In this document: positions 18,789 through 27,198 of the stretch, piece after piece
Numbering within the stretch: the first letter of the stretch is position 1
Layout: each line of letters starts with the position of its first letter
IMG/VR virus record: IMGVR_UViG_3300044625_000531
Location: 1-28,264 of that record
DNA: 28,264 nucleotides
Origin: a virus
Reading direction: 5' to 3' (one strand)
The notes under the pieces: generated by a model
Told to the model about the DNA's origin: nothing
What the model saw: the letters and a program-made list of their open reading frames with translations, nothing else
Database searches by the model: none
Translations under genes and position numbers: made by a program

Positions 18789-21700
18789 CGCCAACCGTAA
18801 TACTACAAGTTAATTATAGCGGGCAAACCGCCGTACTCGATTTATACGAAAATGAAAGTGTAAGCTTTTCAAACGCGTTTACCGATATAACCGACTTTAA
18901 GGCTAGGGGTGGTTTTAGCCGTGAGTTTAGAATACCTGCAACCAAGACGAATGTAGAGTTTTTTGGAGCACAGCATAAGGTAGGATTATTTTCTACTATT
19001 GACATTAAAAAGAAAATAGATGCGCTTTTAACAGTAGACACTCTACCCATTGCGGAAGGGCACATACAATTTAAAAGAGCCATTACTCAGCAAGGTAAGT
19101 TATTTGAGTACGAAATAGCTTTTTTCGCTGAGGTTGTAGACGCGGCTAGATCCATAGGCGATAAAATGATTAGCGAGCTAGATTATTCTAGCCTAGCGCA
19201 TTCGAGCACGTGGGATAACGTAGTAGATGCAAACGACGGTACAATATTAGGCGGCAACGTTTGTTATACGCTAACGGACAGAGGTCAAAATTGGACCGAG
19301 AGTAATGCCACAGGAAGCCGTCGTATTTTCAGCTCAGTAAACCCGATTTATACAAACGAGTTAACCGTAGCCGTAAAAACAAAATGGCTACTAGATAAGA
19401 TATTTAGCGAGGCAGGGTTCACCTGGAGCGGCACTACCATAGAGGCAGAGCTACAGCACATGTGGTACCCGTTTATAAAGAGTAATATTACTCTAGGTAA
19501 CGTAACCGCAGACGCATCTAGATTTAGAGCGGACTTTGCAGCCAATACTAATTTTACTATAGACCAATTACAAGCCGACGGCAGTTATATAAAACAGCTT
19601 ACAGGATTTACTGAAACATTCGACCCTAGTAACAGCTTCGCTACTGACACCTATACGGCTAACGGAAATTTTACCGTGAACTTTGGTATTAATTTCGAGG
19701 TAACCGTTAACACTACAGGCTTTGCAACTTGGCAACCTCACAATTATGATTTTTATTTACAGCTAACGCGAGGCGGAGTAGATTATATAATTAACCTACC
19801 ATACGGGCAGAATATTAGTACTGTAAATTACGAGTACGATCAGAGCGGGCAAGTATATCAAACTGTAATAACTAACCCGTTTCTAGTTAATATTTCTACA
19901 ACGAATTTAAACTTAGAAGTAGGGGACCAATTAAAAGTATTTGTAAGAGCGCACCAAGGCAGCAGCCAAGCTATAACTATTACGGCTGACAGTAGTATAG
20001 GAATTAGTTACGTGAGTGGAGAACTACAAGCGCAGCCTGTAAGCTTTTCTAATAACTCACCTGAGCAGAAACAAATAGATTTTGTAAATGACATTTTAAA
20101 GTTATTTAATGCTGTAATTGTTCCCGATGCCACTACACCAAATGCAGTAAATATTATTCCCATAACGGAGTTTATAGCGAGCGGTACGGATTACGACTGG
20201 ACTACAAAATTAGACGAGAGTAAAGATATTTTACTTAGACCTGCTACGGATCTACAACGTAGGTTTTTAAGATGGAGTTATAAAGAGCAGAGCGACCGGT
20301 TAAACGCATATTATAAAAATGGAGCGCAGAGGGTTTATGGTGAACTTCGTTTAAATAACCCTGAGAGTGATTTTGCAGTAGGAGATTATACAGTAGAGTT
20401 AACCTTTGGTCCTACGCCATGTAATAGCATTCCGAATACTACTTATGTAATTCCAAAGTTTATAAATGACAGCGGACAGTTTGTTAACCCAGGGCCGAGG
20501 ATATTATATAGACGCCCATACGCTGAGAGTGCTAGCGTGCAGGTTTATGACGAGGCTACAAATGCTAGCCAACTTACCGTAATACCATTACTTAACCACT
20601 ACAAAAATGTACCTACCGACGTAGGAACTGACGACTTAAATTTTGGCCAAGAAATACCTCTTTTCCAAATAGACGCAATGCCATTGCGCACTATGTGGGA
20701 TAAATATTGGAGGGAATATATAGCGGAAATATACGACAGTGAACAGCGTATAATGGAGGCTTATTTTGCACTCGGAGTTACTGACGTTTTCAACTTAAAG
20801 TTTAACGATAAAATTTTTGTTAAAGACGGACTTTGGCGAGTGCTAGAAGTTAGCGATTACGTAATAGGCGACCAACTCAGCACGAAAGTAACTTTAATTC
20901 GATTACTAGATTTAGGGGCGCTTTGTACTTACACACCTTACCAAATTAACGCCACTACAGGAGCAGTAACGTTTCTAGATCAGGCAGGAGGTACTAGCGT
21001 AGGTAACCAAACTTGCTGCGAGTATTACGGCTATACTTGGGATACCTCAAAAAATAAATGTTACGCTACCCTTCCATTCCTAACTGATAAGCCTATTTTA
21101 AGTTCGCCAGGCAGTATAGGCGAGAGTAACTTAGTAATAGCCAACGGAACGCAGAAAAGCGCGACGGGTTTAGGAACTGTAGCGGGTGGAGATATAGAAC
21201 TAGGAAACGAGAGACTTTTAGTAAATGGTAGTGGTCATGCCATTGCACCGAATAACCGTAACTCTTTTGTAAGCGGTTCGGATAACTTAGTTAAAACGAA
21301 CTTACCTAGCTCCGCAGTACTTGGTAAAAATGCCTTTGGTGAATTACGCGGTATTCATTTTGGCGGTGGCTCATATTGGGATATTACGAGTGATACAGCC
21401 GCTCCGGTGCCAGGCAGAACTCAACACGGTTTTATAACATTAATGGGTGAAGCTCCGCTAACAGGAACGGTAGATATTGACGTAACTATAGACGGCGCAG
21501 AGTCGCTGTTTATAAACATGCCTACGGAAACAACTTGGCTAGTTAAGGCTTACGTTTCGTTTGTGGAGTATGATTACGGGGTAGGAGATTTTACAGGAGT
21601 AGTGGCAGGCGGTGAGTGGAACGGTTTATTTTTTAAAGATAAAACTACGCATACGGTAAGTAAAATGATTATGCAAGCGAGACACGGAAACATTTTACCG

Positions 21701-21847
21701 CCTGGGGATATTGACTGCAGCGCGGCTGTAGTAGGTGGCGAAATAGTACCGACTGTAACAATTAAAAGAACCTCAGGTTATACGGGTCTAGTTAGCGTGG
21801 TGCTGCAGTATACACAAACTAAATTCCAACGAACACCAATATTATAA
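18785..21847 (+). CDS. Large tail tip / baseplate protein with adhesin-like C-terminus (1020 aa)
   Basis: N-terminal part (ENESVSFSNAFTDITDFKAR, FSREFRIPATKTN) is typical of the tail-tip hub proteins of Bacteroidota phages. At about 743-762 is a small Cys module TCCEYYGYTWDTSKNKCYAT. From about 770 onward there is a Gly/Ser/Asn-rich, head-like adhesin region (GSGHAIAPNNRNSFVSGSDN, PSSAVLGKNAFGELRGIHFG) and a C-terminal beta domain, a likely receptor-binding end. It overlaps its neighbours by 1-4 bp. Confidence 0.65.
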   Translation: MTPTVILQVNYSGQTAVLDLYENESVSFSNAFTDITDFKARGGFSREFRIPATKTNVEFFGAQHKVGLFSTIDIKKKIDALLTVDTLPIAEGHIQFKRAITQQGKLFEYEIAFFAEVVDAARSIGDKMISELDYSSLAHSSTWDNVVDANDGTILGGNVCYTLTDRGQNWTESNATGSRRIFSSVNPIYTNELTVAVKTKWLLDKIFSEAGFTWSGTTIEAELQHMWYPFIKSNITLGNVTADASRFRADFAANTNFTIDQLQADGSYIKQLTGFTETFDPSNSFATDTYTANGNFTVNFGINFEVTVNTTGFATWQPHNYDFYLQLTRGGVDYIINLPYGQNISTVNYEYDQSGQVYQTVITNPFLVNISTTNLNLEVGDQLKVFVRAHQGSSQAITITADSSIGISYVSGELQAQPVSFSNNSPEQKQIDFVNDILKLFNAVIVPDATTPNAVNIIPITEFIASGTDYDWTTKLDESKDILLRPATDLQRRFLRWSYKEQSDRLNAYYKNGAQRVYGELRLNNPESDFAVGDYTVELTFGPTPCNSIPNTTYVIPKFINDSGQFVNPGPRILYRRPYAESASVQVYDEATNASQLTVIPLLNHYKNVPTDVGTDDLNFGQEIPLFQIDAMPLRTMWDKYWREYIAEIYDSEQRIMEAYFALGVTDVFNLKFNDKIFVKDGLWRVLEVSDYVIGDQLSTKVTLIRLLDLGALCTYTPYQINATTGAVTFLDQAGGTSVGNQTCCEYYGYTWDTSKNKCYATLPFLTDKPILSSPGSIGESNLVIANGTQKSATGLGTVAGGDIELGNERLLVNGSGHAIAPNNRNSFVSGSDNLVKTNLPSSAVLGKNAFGELRGIHFGGGSYWDITSDTAAPVPGRTQHGFITLMGEAPLTGTVDIDVTIDGAESLFINMPTETTWLVKAYVSFVEYDYGVGDFTGVVAGGEWNGLFFKDKTTHTVSKMIMQARHGNILPPGDIDCSAAVVGGEIVPTVTIKRTSGYTGLVSVVLQYTQTKFQRTPIL

Positions 21848-22047
21848 TGAGAGACTACTCACTAGATTTTATTGCCTCCATGAATTTATTGAGAAATGGG
21901 GTAAAAGGAAATAGCGAAGCTTATAAGATAGCTAGCGGTAGCCATAGCACTAAACTTAAGTGGTGGAAAATAAAGGCTATTAATTACACTACATTAATAA
22001 TACTAGCGCTTTCATTTGGCGCATTAATTTATTGGATATGGCAGTAA
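21847..22047 (+). CDS. Small protein with C-terminal membrane segment (66 aa)
   Basis: N-terminal part soluble (MRDYSLDFIASMNLLRNGVK); residues about 46-65 (INYTTLIILALSFGALIYWI) form one membrane helix. It starts on the last base of the previous gene's stop codon. Its end overlaps the tape measure start. Might be a tail chaperone or injection component; not recognised. Confidence 0.6.
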   Translation: MRDYSLDFIASMNLLRNGVKGNSEAYKIASGSHSTKLKWWKIKAINYTTLIILALSFGALIYWIWQ

Positions 22048-23804
22048 CTGAAATAATAACACTACAAACCGACGCAAGCGGAGCGGTTACAGGAATAGAG
22101 CAAGTAACCGAGGAAATGAAGAAACTCGATACTGCTACTACTCAAACCGAGGAAGCGACAAAAAGTTTAAAAACTCAAATTCGTGAAATGACGAACGAGC
22201 TTTTAAATATGGCAGAAGATGACCCAAGAAGGCAAAAGTTAATAGAGCAACTTGGGGAAATGAAGGATAGAGCGGCAGACGCAGCCGACCAAGTTAAAGG
22301 TAATACAGGTCCTGCCTTTGAAAGTATGAGTAACACCTTTGGCATTATGACGGGCCAACTAGCTAACTTAGATTTTGACGGGTTAGGTAAGTCGTTAACT
22401 CAAGTAGGCGCAGCTGTAGGTAGGGTAAATTTTAAAAGTTTAATGACCGAGCTTAAAGGCTTCGCTCAGGGAATAGGTAGCCTAGGAAAAGCTTTACTAA
22501 CTAACCCAATTTTTTTAATAGGGTCAGTAATAGCGGGCGCAGCTGTTTTAATTTCTCAAAACTTTGATAAGATTATTAGCTATTTCCCACAAATAGAAAC
22601 GGCGTTAACAGGAATAAATAAAATAGACAAGGAAGCGGCTAAAAATGCGCAGCTTCGCGCAGACGCCTCTAAAAGGTCTTACGAGAGTATTACGCTAGAA
22701 GAAAACGCCTTAAGGTTACAGGGTAAGAGCGAGAGAGAAATATTAAATTATAGACTAGCTAAACTTAAAACAACTATTGAGGATGCAAAGGTAAGTTTAG
22801 AAACGACTAGAAAAAATAGTGAGCTCCAAATGGAAGCCGCACGAAAACACGCGGAGACTATAGCCAAAATTGTAGAAATTACTAGCTTCCCTATTTTAGT
22901 TTTATTAGACGGTGTCGACCAACTTAGGCGCGTAATGGGGGAGACTTCAAACCTAGCTGACGATTTTAAAAAGGGAATGACTACTTACGTATTTGACGTT
23001 AACCAGGTGGAGCAGTCTTGGACTAAAAACCTTGGTGAAATGGAGCAGGGTATTAAGCAAATGGAGAGCGATTACGCAGGGTTGCAGTTACAAATTAGAC
23101 GCATGGACCAAGAAGCCGCAGACAAAAGGAAAGCGGATAAAGAAAAAGAAAAGGCAAATGAACGAGAAGCTATAGACGCAAACTTAGAATTTTTAAAGGG
23201 TAAAGATTTAGAACGCCTAGACACCCAAAGAGAAATTAGTTTAGAAAGCATAAATATAAAACGCGTAGAGACTAAAACTATAAACGAACTAGACGCGGAG
23301 TTAGCAAGATTACAAGAGGAACGTCTTAAAAAACAAAGAGCTACAAGAATACAGCAAGCCGAGGAAGCATTCGCAGTTTTAGCAGATTTAAATGACACCT
23401 TTATAAGTCGTGATGAAAAAGCAGCTAAAAAGCAATTTGCAGTAAGTAAGGCTTTAAATATGGCAGCCGCTATTATGAATACTTACGGAGCTATTAACAA
23501 GGCTTTAAACGACGAAACCATGCCAAGCACAACCGCAAGAATTATACAGGCTACAATAGTAGGCGCCTCAGGTTTTGCTAACGTGGCTAAAATTGCTAAA
23601 ACTCAATTTAGTAGCACAACTTCCCCAGGGCCTAGCGGTGGTTTAAATGGCGGTGGTAATAATATGCCTACAGCTCCTGCGGTAGACTTTGGTTTTTTAC
23701 AGCAAACGGGACAGCCTAACACAGTAGAGACTTACGTACTTGCGGGCAACGTAGCCAACGCGCTAGAGGCTCGCCAAAAAATAATAGATCAGTCGTACTT
23801 GTAA
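22038..23804 (+). CDS. Tape measure protein (short)
   Basis: ATG 22038 gives 588 aa; a TTG at 22032 is possible. It is a long helical protein: N-terminal VTEIITLQTDASGAVTGIEQ, coiled-coil regions at about 20-85 and 220-460 (rich in Glu/Lys/Ala), and a hydrophobic segment at about 157-175 (TNPIFLIGSVIAGAAVLISQ) as tape measures have. A Gly/Ser/Pro-rich stretch and a helical end follow. The length predicts a short tail (about 90 nm at 1.5 angstrom per residue), an estimate by rule of thumb. Confidence 0.75.
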   Translation: MAVTEIITLQTDASGAVTGIEQVTEEMKKLDTATTQTEEATKSLKTQIREMTNELLNMAEDDPRRQKLIEQLGEMKDRAADAADQVKGNTGPAFESMSNTFGIMTGQLANLDFDGLGKSLTQVGAAVGRVNFKSLMTELKGFAQGIGSLGKALLTNPIFLIGSVIAGAAVLISQNFDKIISYFPQIETALTGINKIDKEAAKNAQLRADASKRSYESITLEENALRLQGKSEREILNYRLAKLKTTIEDAKVSLETTRKNSELQMEAARKHAETIAKIVEITSFPILVLLDGVDQLRRVMGETSNLADDFKKGMTTYVFDVNQVEQSWTKNLGEMEQGIKQMESDYAGLQLQIRRMDQEAADKRKADKEKEKANEREAIDANLEFLKGKDLERLDTQREISLESINIKRVETKTINELDAELARLQEERLKKQRATRIQQAEEAFAVLADLNDTFISRDEKAAKKQFAVSKALNMAAAIMNTYGAINKALNDETMPSTTARIIQATIVGASGFANVAKIAKTQFSSTTSPGPSGGLNGGGNNMPTAPAVDFGFLQQTGQPNTVETYVLAGNVANALEARQKIIDQSYL

Positions 23805-23805
23805 A

Positions 23806-23970
23806 ATGAAAAAAGCAAATTTTCCACTATTAAGAAAGGCTATTAAGCGAGGTACTCTAATAGGATTAGAACGCATAGAGGAATTAGATATAACTAAAGA
23901 GGAGGCTATAATAGGGGAAATAACCGAGGCAATTTTAGAACAAATAGAGGAACTATACAATTTTGAATAA
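23806..23970 (+). CDS. Small hypothetical protein (54 aa)
   Basis: ATG 23806, 1 nt after the tape measure stop, to TAA 23970, which shares a base with the next ATG (TAATG). Sequence MKKANFPLLRKAIKRGTLIG then acidic helices (ERIEELDITKEEA). No family recognised. Spacing and composition support coding. Confidence 0.6.
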   Translation: MKKANFPLLRKAIKRGTLIGLERIEELDITKEEAIIGEITEAILEQIEELYNFE

Positions 23971-24560
23971 TGAATAACGAAGTAAAAGTAATTGAATACG
24001 GGCTAGGTGATAACGACGAATACGGAGTTTACGCCATAAGCCTAGTAGACGAACCCGCTATAGAGGTAGACTTTGTAGCCTTGAATAAGGACCGCATTTT
24101 ATTAGCTCGCGTTCAAGACGGTGAAAAGCGCATGCTATACGGTCCTGCCTTAATTCCTAATCAGGCTATTGTTCGCTTTGATAAGAACGGGCAAAAGTAT
24201 TTTATTAAGTACTCGCCTGAGACCATAGAGAAAACTGCGCAGGAATTTCTTAAACGCAATTTGCACCATAACCACACTGTACAACACGAGCTACCGGTAG
24301 CAGGTCTAACGGTGGTCGAAAGTTGGATAAAGCAAGGCGCAGACAAAGGGCAAGAGTTCGGGTTCGACCTTCCCGACGGCACCTGGATGATAGGGGTTAA
24401 GGTAGAAGATGATAACACGTGGGAAGCCGTAAAACAAGGCGTACTTAAAGGCTTTTCTATTGAGGGTTTTTTCGTACCCGAAAAAGAGGAAGTTTACAAT
24501 GAGAGCGAACTAGAGGCTATTCTAACCTCACTAGTTAATGAAATTGGTGAAATAAAATAA
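23970..24560 (+). CDS. Prohead maturation protease, XkdF-like
   Basis: Product of 196 aa. The pattern ALIPNQAIVRFD, PETIEKTAQEFL, His-rich NLHHNHTVQHE (97-107), VVESWI, LPDGTWMIGVKVED and KGFSIEG (160-166, Ser163) is that of the XkdF family of phage serine proteases, with His and Ser as likely catalytic residues. It would cleave scaffold and capsid during head maturation. It lies directly before the scaffold and capsid genes, as expected. Confidence 0.8.
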   Translation: MNNEVKVIEYGLGDNDEYGVYAISLVDEPAIEVDFVALNKDRILLARVQDGEKRMLYGPALIPNQAIVRFDKNGQKYFIKYSPETIEKTAQEFLKRNLHHNHTVQHELPVAGLTVVESWIKQGADKGQEFGFDLPDGTWMIGVKVEDDNTWEAVKQGVLKGFSIEGFFVPEKEEVYNESELEAILTSLVNEIGEIK

Positions 24561-24593
24561 ATGTTTTTTACACTATATAAAAAAGTAAAAATA

Positions 24594-25199
24594 ATGATTG
24601 CTGAGATTTTAAACAAATTCGCCCCATTGCTCGAAAAGCACGGGGTAAAGCTGTCAGCTGTAGAAGCTCCTGCAGAAGTTGCTACTGAGGAAACGAAGGT
24701 AGAAATGATGGTAGAGGGCGCACTAGCAGACGGTACTTACATAGCTTCGCCTGCCTCTGAGTGGGTAGAAGGCGTGGAAATTTTCGTAATGGATGCGGAA
24801 GGAAACCCACAGCCACTAGCAGACGGTGAATACCAACTCGACAACGGTAAAATGATTGTTGTTAGCGAGGGTAAAATTGCCTCTATTAAAGAAATGGAAA
24901 CAGAGGTAGAAATTGAAGTAGAAGCGGAAGCCACCGAGCAGTCAGTAGAAGAAACTTACAGCAAGGACCAAGTAGAGGCTCTATTAAATAACGTAATTTC
25001 TGAGTTTTCTACTAAGCTTTCAGCAGTAGAGGAAAAGCTTTCAGTAGCAGAGGCTAAAGTAGTAGAGCTTTCGCAAGCTCCTGCCGTAGCACCTGTTAAA
25101 CAAAGAGCAGCAGTTCAAACTCAGCAACCATTACAATTAAATCAAATTCAAAACACTGCGGAGCGTGCTCGCGCTATCGTGGCTAAATACACCAAATAA
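24594..25199 (+). CDS. Scaffold protein
   Basis: ATG 24594 gives 201 aa; an in-frame ATG at 24561, directly after the previous stop, would add 11 residues (MFFTLYKKVKI). I prefer 24594 since its A-rich leader and hydrophilic start fit better, but both are possible. The protein is very acidic and helical: EVATEETKVEMMVEGALADG, then Glu/Val-rich repeats and a C-terminal coiled coil (FSTKLSAVEEKLSVAEAKV), then a basic end. It lies between protease and capsid. Confidence 0.65.
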   Translation: MIAEILNKFAPLLEKHGVKLSAVEAPAEVATEETKVEMMVEGALADGTYIASPASEWVEGVEIFVMDAEGNPQPLADGEYQLDNGKMIVVSEGKIASIKEMETEVEIEVEAEATEQSVEETYSKDQVEALLNNVISEFSTKLSAVEEKLSVAEAKVVELSQAPAVAPVKQRAAVQTQQPLQLNQIQNTAERARAIVAKYTK

Positions 25200-25218
25200 A
25201 TAAAAACAAACAAAAAAA

Positions 25219-26133
25219 ATGGCAACAAATTTAACCATTACTTCAAGTTACGCGGGCGAATTAAGCCTCCCGTACATTGCGGCTGCTGTCCTTTCAGGTG
25301 ACACTATCGCGAACAACTACGTTACTGTTAAAGAGAACGTAAAACACAAATTAGTCCTTAAGACTTTATCTACTACAGGTATCGTTAAGGCATGGGGTTG
25401 CGACTTCGATAATACCGGAGCAGACCTAGATTTAACTGAGGCAGTACTTGAGGTTACTGACCTTAAGGTAAATGTTGAGGTTTGTAAAGACCAATTCGCT
25501 AAAGATTGGGAAGCTTTGCAAACAGGTAGAGGTTTCGCGAACGACACAATTCCTGCTAACTTCGCAGACTTCATTATTGGAGTTTTAGCTGCTAAAGTTG
25601 CTGAGAATATCGAGTACACTATTTGGCAAGGTAACTTCGGTGCTTCACCTTACACTGCGTTCGACGGATTGTTGAAAGTAATTGATGACGCTAAGTCTAA
25701 TACTCCTGACGTTAACTTCCCTACTTTAAGCGCGTCTAACGTAATTGCTCAGTTGCAATTATTAGAGGCTGCTATTCCTGCTACATTGGTAGGTGATGCA
25801 AACGTTAAATGCTACGTTAATAAACAAACTGCACAGTACTACCGCCAGGCTATCGGTACTTTGGGTTATTTACAACAGTATAACGCTGCTGTAGCTATTC
25901 CTTTGACTATTGACGGGTATGAAATGTATGTATGCCCAGGTATTCCTAACGGAACTGCATTGTTCGCGAAAAAAGATAACCTTTTTGTAGGTACTGACTT
26001 AGTGAGCGATTTTAACGAGGTTAAAGTTGTAGACATGTCAGCTACTGACGGAAGCGACAACGTACGCATGGTGATGAAATTCCGTGCAGGTACACAGTGC
26101 GCTTTCCCTGCTGAAACTGCTCTAGGTTACTAA
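25219..26133 (+). CDS. Major capsid protein
   Basis: Product of 304 aa. Order after protease and scaffold, size and composition fit an HK97-fold capsid protein: N-terminal arm, E-loop-like region near 55-95, spine helix around 114-135 (FADFIIGVLAAKVAENIEYT), and C-terminal beta strands (VKVVDMSATDGSDNVRMVMK). Codon use differs from the neighbours, with many C-ending codons (ttc, aac, gac) and gct/gtt, as expected of a highly expressed gene. A terminator follows. Confidence 0.8.
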   Translation: MATNLTITSSYAGELSLPYIAAAVLSGDTIANNYVTVKENVKHKLVLKTLSTTGIVKAWGCDFDNTGADLDLTEAVLEVTDLKVNVEVCKDQFAKDWEALQTGRGFANDTIPANFADFIIGVLAAKVAENIEYTIWQGNFGASPYTAFDGLLKVIDDAKSNTPDVNFPTLSASNVIAQLQLLEAAIPATLVGDANVKCYVNKQTAQYYRQAIGTLGYLQQYNAAVAIPLTIDGYEMYVCPGIPNGTALFAKKDNLFVGTDLVSDFNEVKVVDMSATDGSDNVRMVMKFRAGTQCAFPAETALGY

Positions 26134-26153
26134 GATTTTCCTTTGTTATGTTG

Positions 26154-26182
26154 AAGGGTTGGCGCTACGGCGCCGCCCTTTT
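26154..26182 (+). terminator. Intrinsic terminator after the capsid gene
   Basis: GGCGC (26161-26165), loop TACG, GCGCC (26170-26174), extended by GGG/CCC and AA/TT around a small internal loop, then TTTT. It is the most GC-rich hairpin in the window and ends or attenuates the transcript after the most expressed gene. Confidence 0.75.
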
Positions 26183-26217
26183 ACTGCAAATAATAATAAA
26201 TAAAAAACATTAATAAC

Positions 26218-26763
26218 ATGGCATGTAACGCAACCGCAGGAATGGCCCTTAATTGTAAAGAGGGAATAGGTGGAATTAAAGCTATTTATGTAGCTAACTT
26301 TTCCGCTATGCAAAACAATTTTACTTTAACCGGTAACGAAGTAGCTACTATACCTGGAGCTGTAACTGTATTCGAGTACAAGCTGCCTAAAAACACAGGT
26401 AACTTTACTGAGGAGGCCGCTATTAGCATTGAAAACGGAACAGTATTTTATACTCAGACGGTAGTAGCTTCATTACACGGATTAACTACTGATCGTGCGC
26501 AAGAGCTTCAAACTATTGCTAAAGGTCGTTTAACTGTATTCGTACTAGATTCAAATGATAACATTTGGATGGTTGGCGGAAATACAGGCGCTGAGGTAAC
26601 AGCTTTCTCGACTATGACAGGAACCGCTAAAGGCGATATGAACGGGTACACTATTACCTTCACTGCAGAGGAAAAGAATAAGGCTTACTACCTAACTAAT
26701 ACAGACCCTGCCGACCCATTCGACGACTACGCACAAGTTACTGTAACTGCAGGCACATTGTAA
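26218..26763 (+). CDS. Virion structural protein (181 aa)
   Basis: N-terminus MACNATAGMALNCKEGIGGI and a pattern (IKAIYVANF ... VFEYKLPKNTGNFTEEAAIS) common to a Bacteroidota phage structural family. Beta-rich, with Thr/Ala strands and no motif. It follows the capsid gene and precedes two genes before the portal, so may be a head decoration, tail tube or connector protein. Role unresolved. Confidence 0.6.
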   Translation: MACNATAGMALNCKEGIGGIKAIYVANFSAMQNNFTLTGNEVATIPGAVTVFEYKLPKNTGNFTEEAAISIENGTVFYTQTVVASLHGLTTDRAQELQTIAKGRLTVFVLDSNDNIWMVGGNTGAEVTAFSTMTGTAKGDMNGYTITFTAEEKNKAYYLTNTDPADPFDDYAQVTVTAGTL

Positions 26764-26764
26764 A

Positions 26765-26772
26765 TAAATTTG
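26765..26772 (+). promoter_or_regulatory. Isolated -7 box TAAATTTG
   Basis: A perfect TAnnTTTG in a 24 bp gap before ATG 26788; no TTTG 19 bp upstream, so a weak or activated promoter at most. Confidence 0.3.
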
Positions 26773-26787
26773 TGCTATATTTAAAGC

Positions 26788-27198
26788 ATGGTTTATTTAC
26801 TAAAAAATACAGCAGCACAGCTCCTCTTTTTGCAAATACAAGAAGGGGAGCTTTTGCTGTCTAATTTTTATACTGACTACTTGCTCGAATTAACTAACGA
26901 GCAGACACTAGAAAAGCTTTATTGCATTCCAACAGTCGTAACAACCAACGCGAGATTTACGAGTATAGAAGTTGGCACGAATGCAAATAACCCAACGTCA
27001 GGCAGTTTATTAATTAACTACCCTGCACGTTTCTCATTTAAAATTTACGGGCAAAATAGTAGCACTAATTTAGACCCGACTAATAATACAGTAGTAGGAC
27101 TAATTGAAAAAGGTTATTTAATGGTCCAAGATATTACTACACCTTACTTTACTGACCCCAACTTAACAATTCCTGCAGATGTCGCATATAACGGATAA
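26788..27198 (+). CDS. Conserved Bacteroidota phage structural protein (136 aa)
   Basis: Pattern MVYLLKNTAAQLLFLQIQEG ... YLLELTNEQTLEKLYCIP, and a GSLLINYPARFSFKIYGQ strand pair, belongs to a small beta-rich family I recognise from Bacteroidota phages and mobile DNA (usually before portal or tail genes). No enzymatic motif. Overlaps the portal start by 20 bp. A hairpin in its 5' part (26819-26852) looks like a terminator but is within codons. Confidence 0.6.
   Translation: MVYLLKNTAAQLLFLQIQEGELLLSNFYTDYLLELTNEQTLEKLYCIPTVVTTNARFTSIEVGTNANNPTSGSLLINYPARFSFKIYGQNSSTNLDPTNNTVVGLIEKGYLMVQDITTPYFTDPNLTIPADVAYNG

Noticed and set aside
26819-26852. 10 bp hairpin followed by TTTT, terminator-like
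   Set aside because: It lies within the first codons of the conserved 26788 gene, so is probably a by-product of coding or at most an attenuator.
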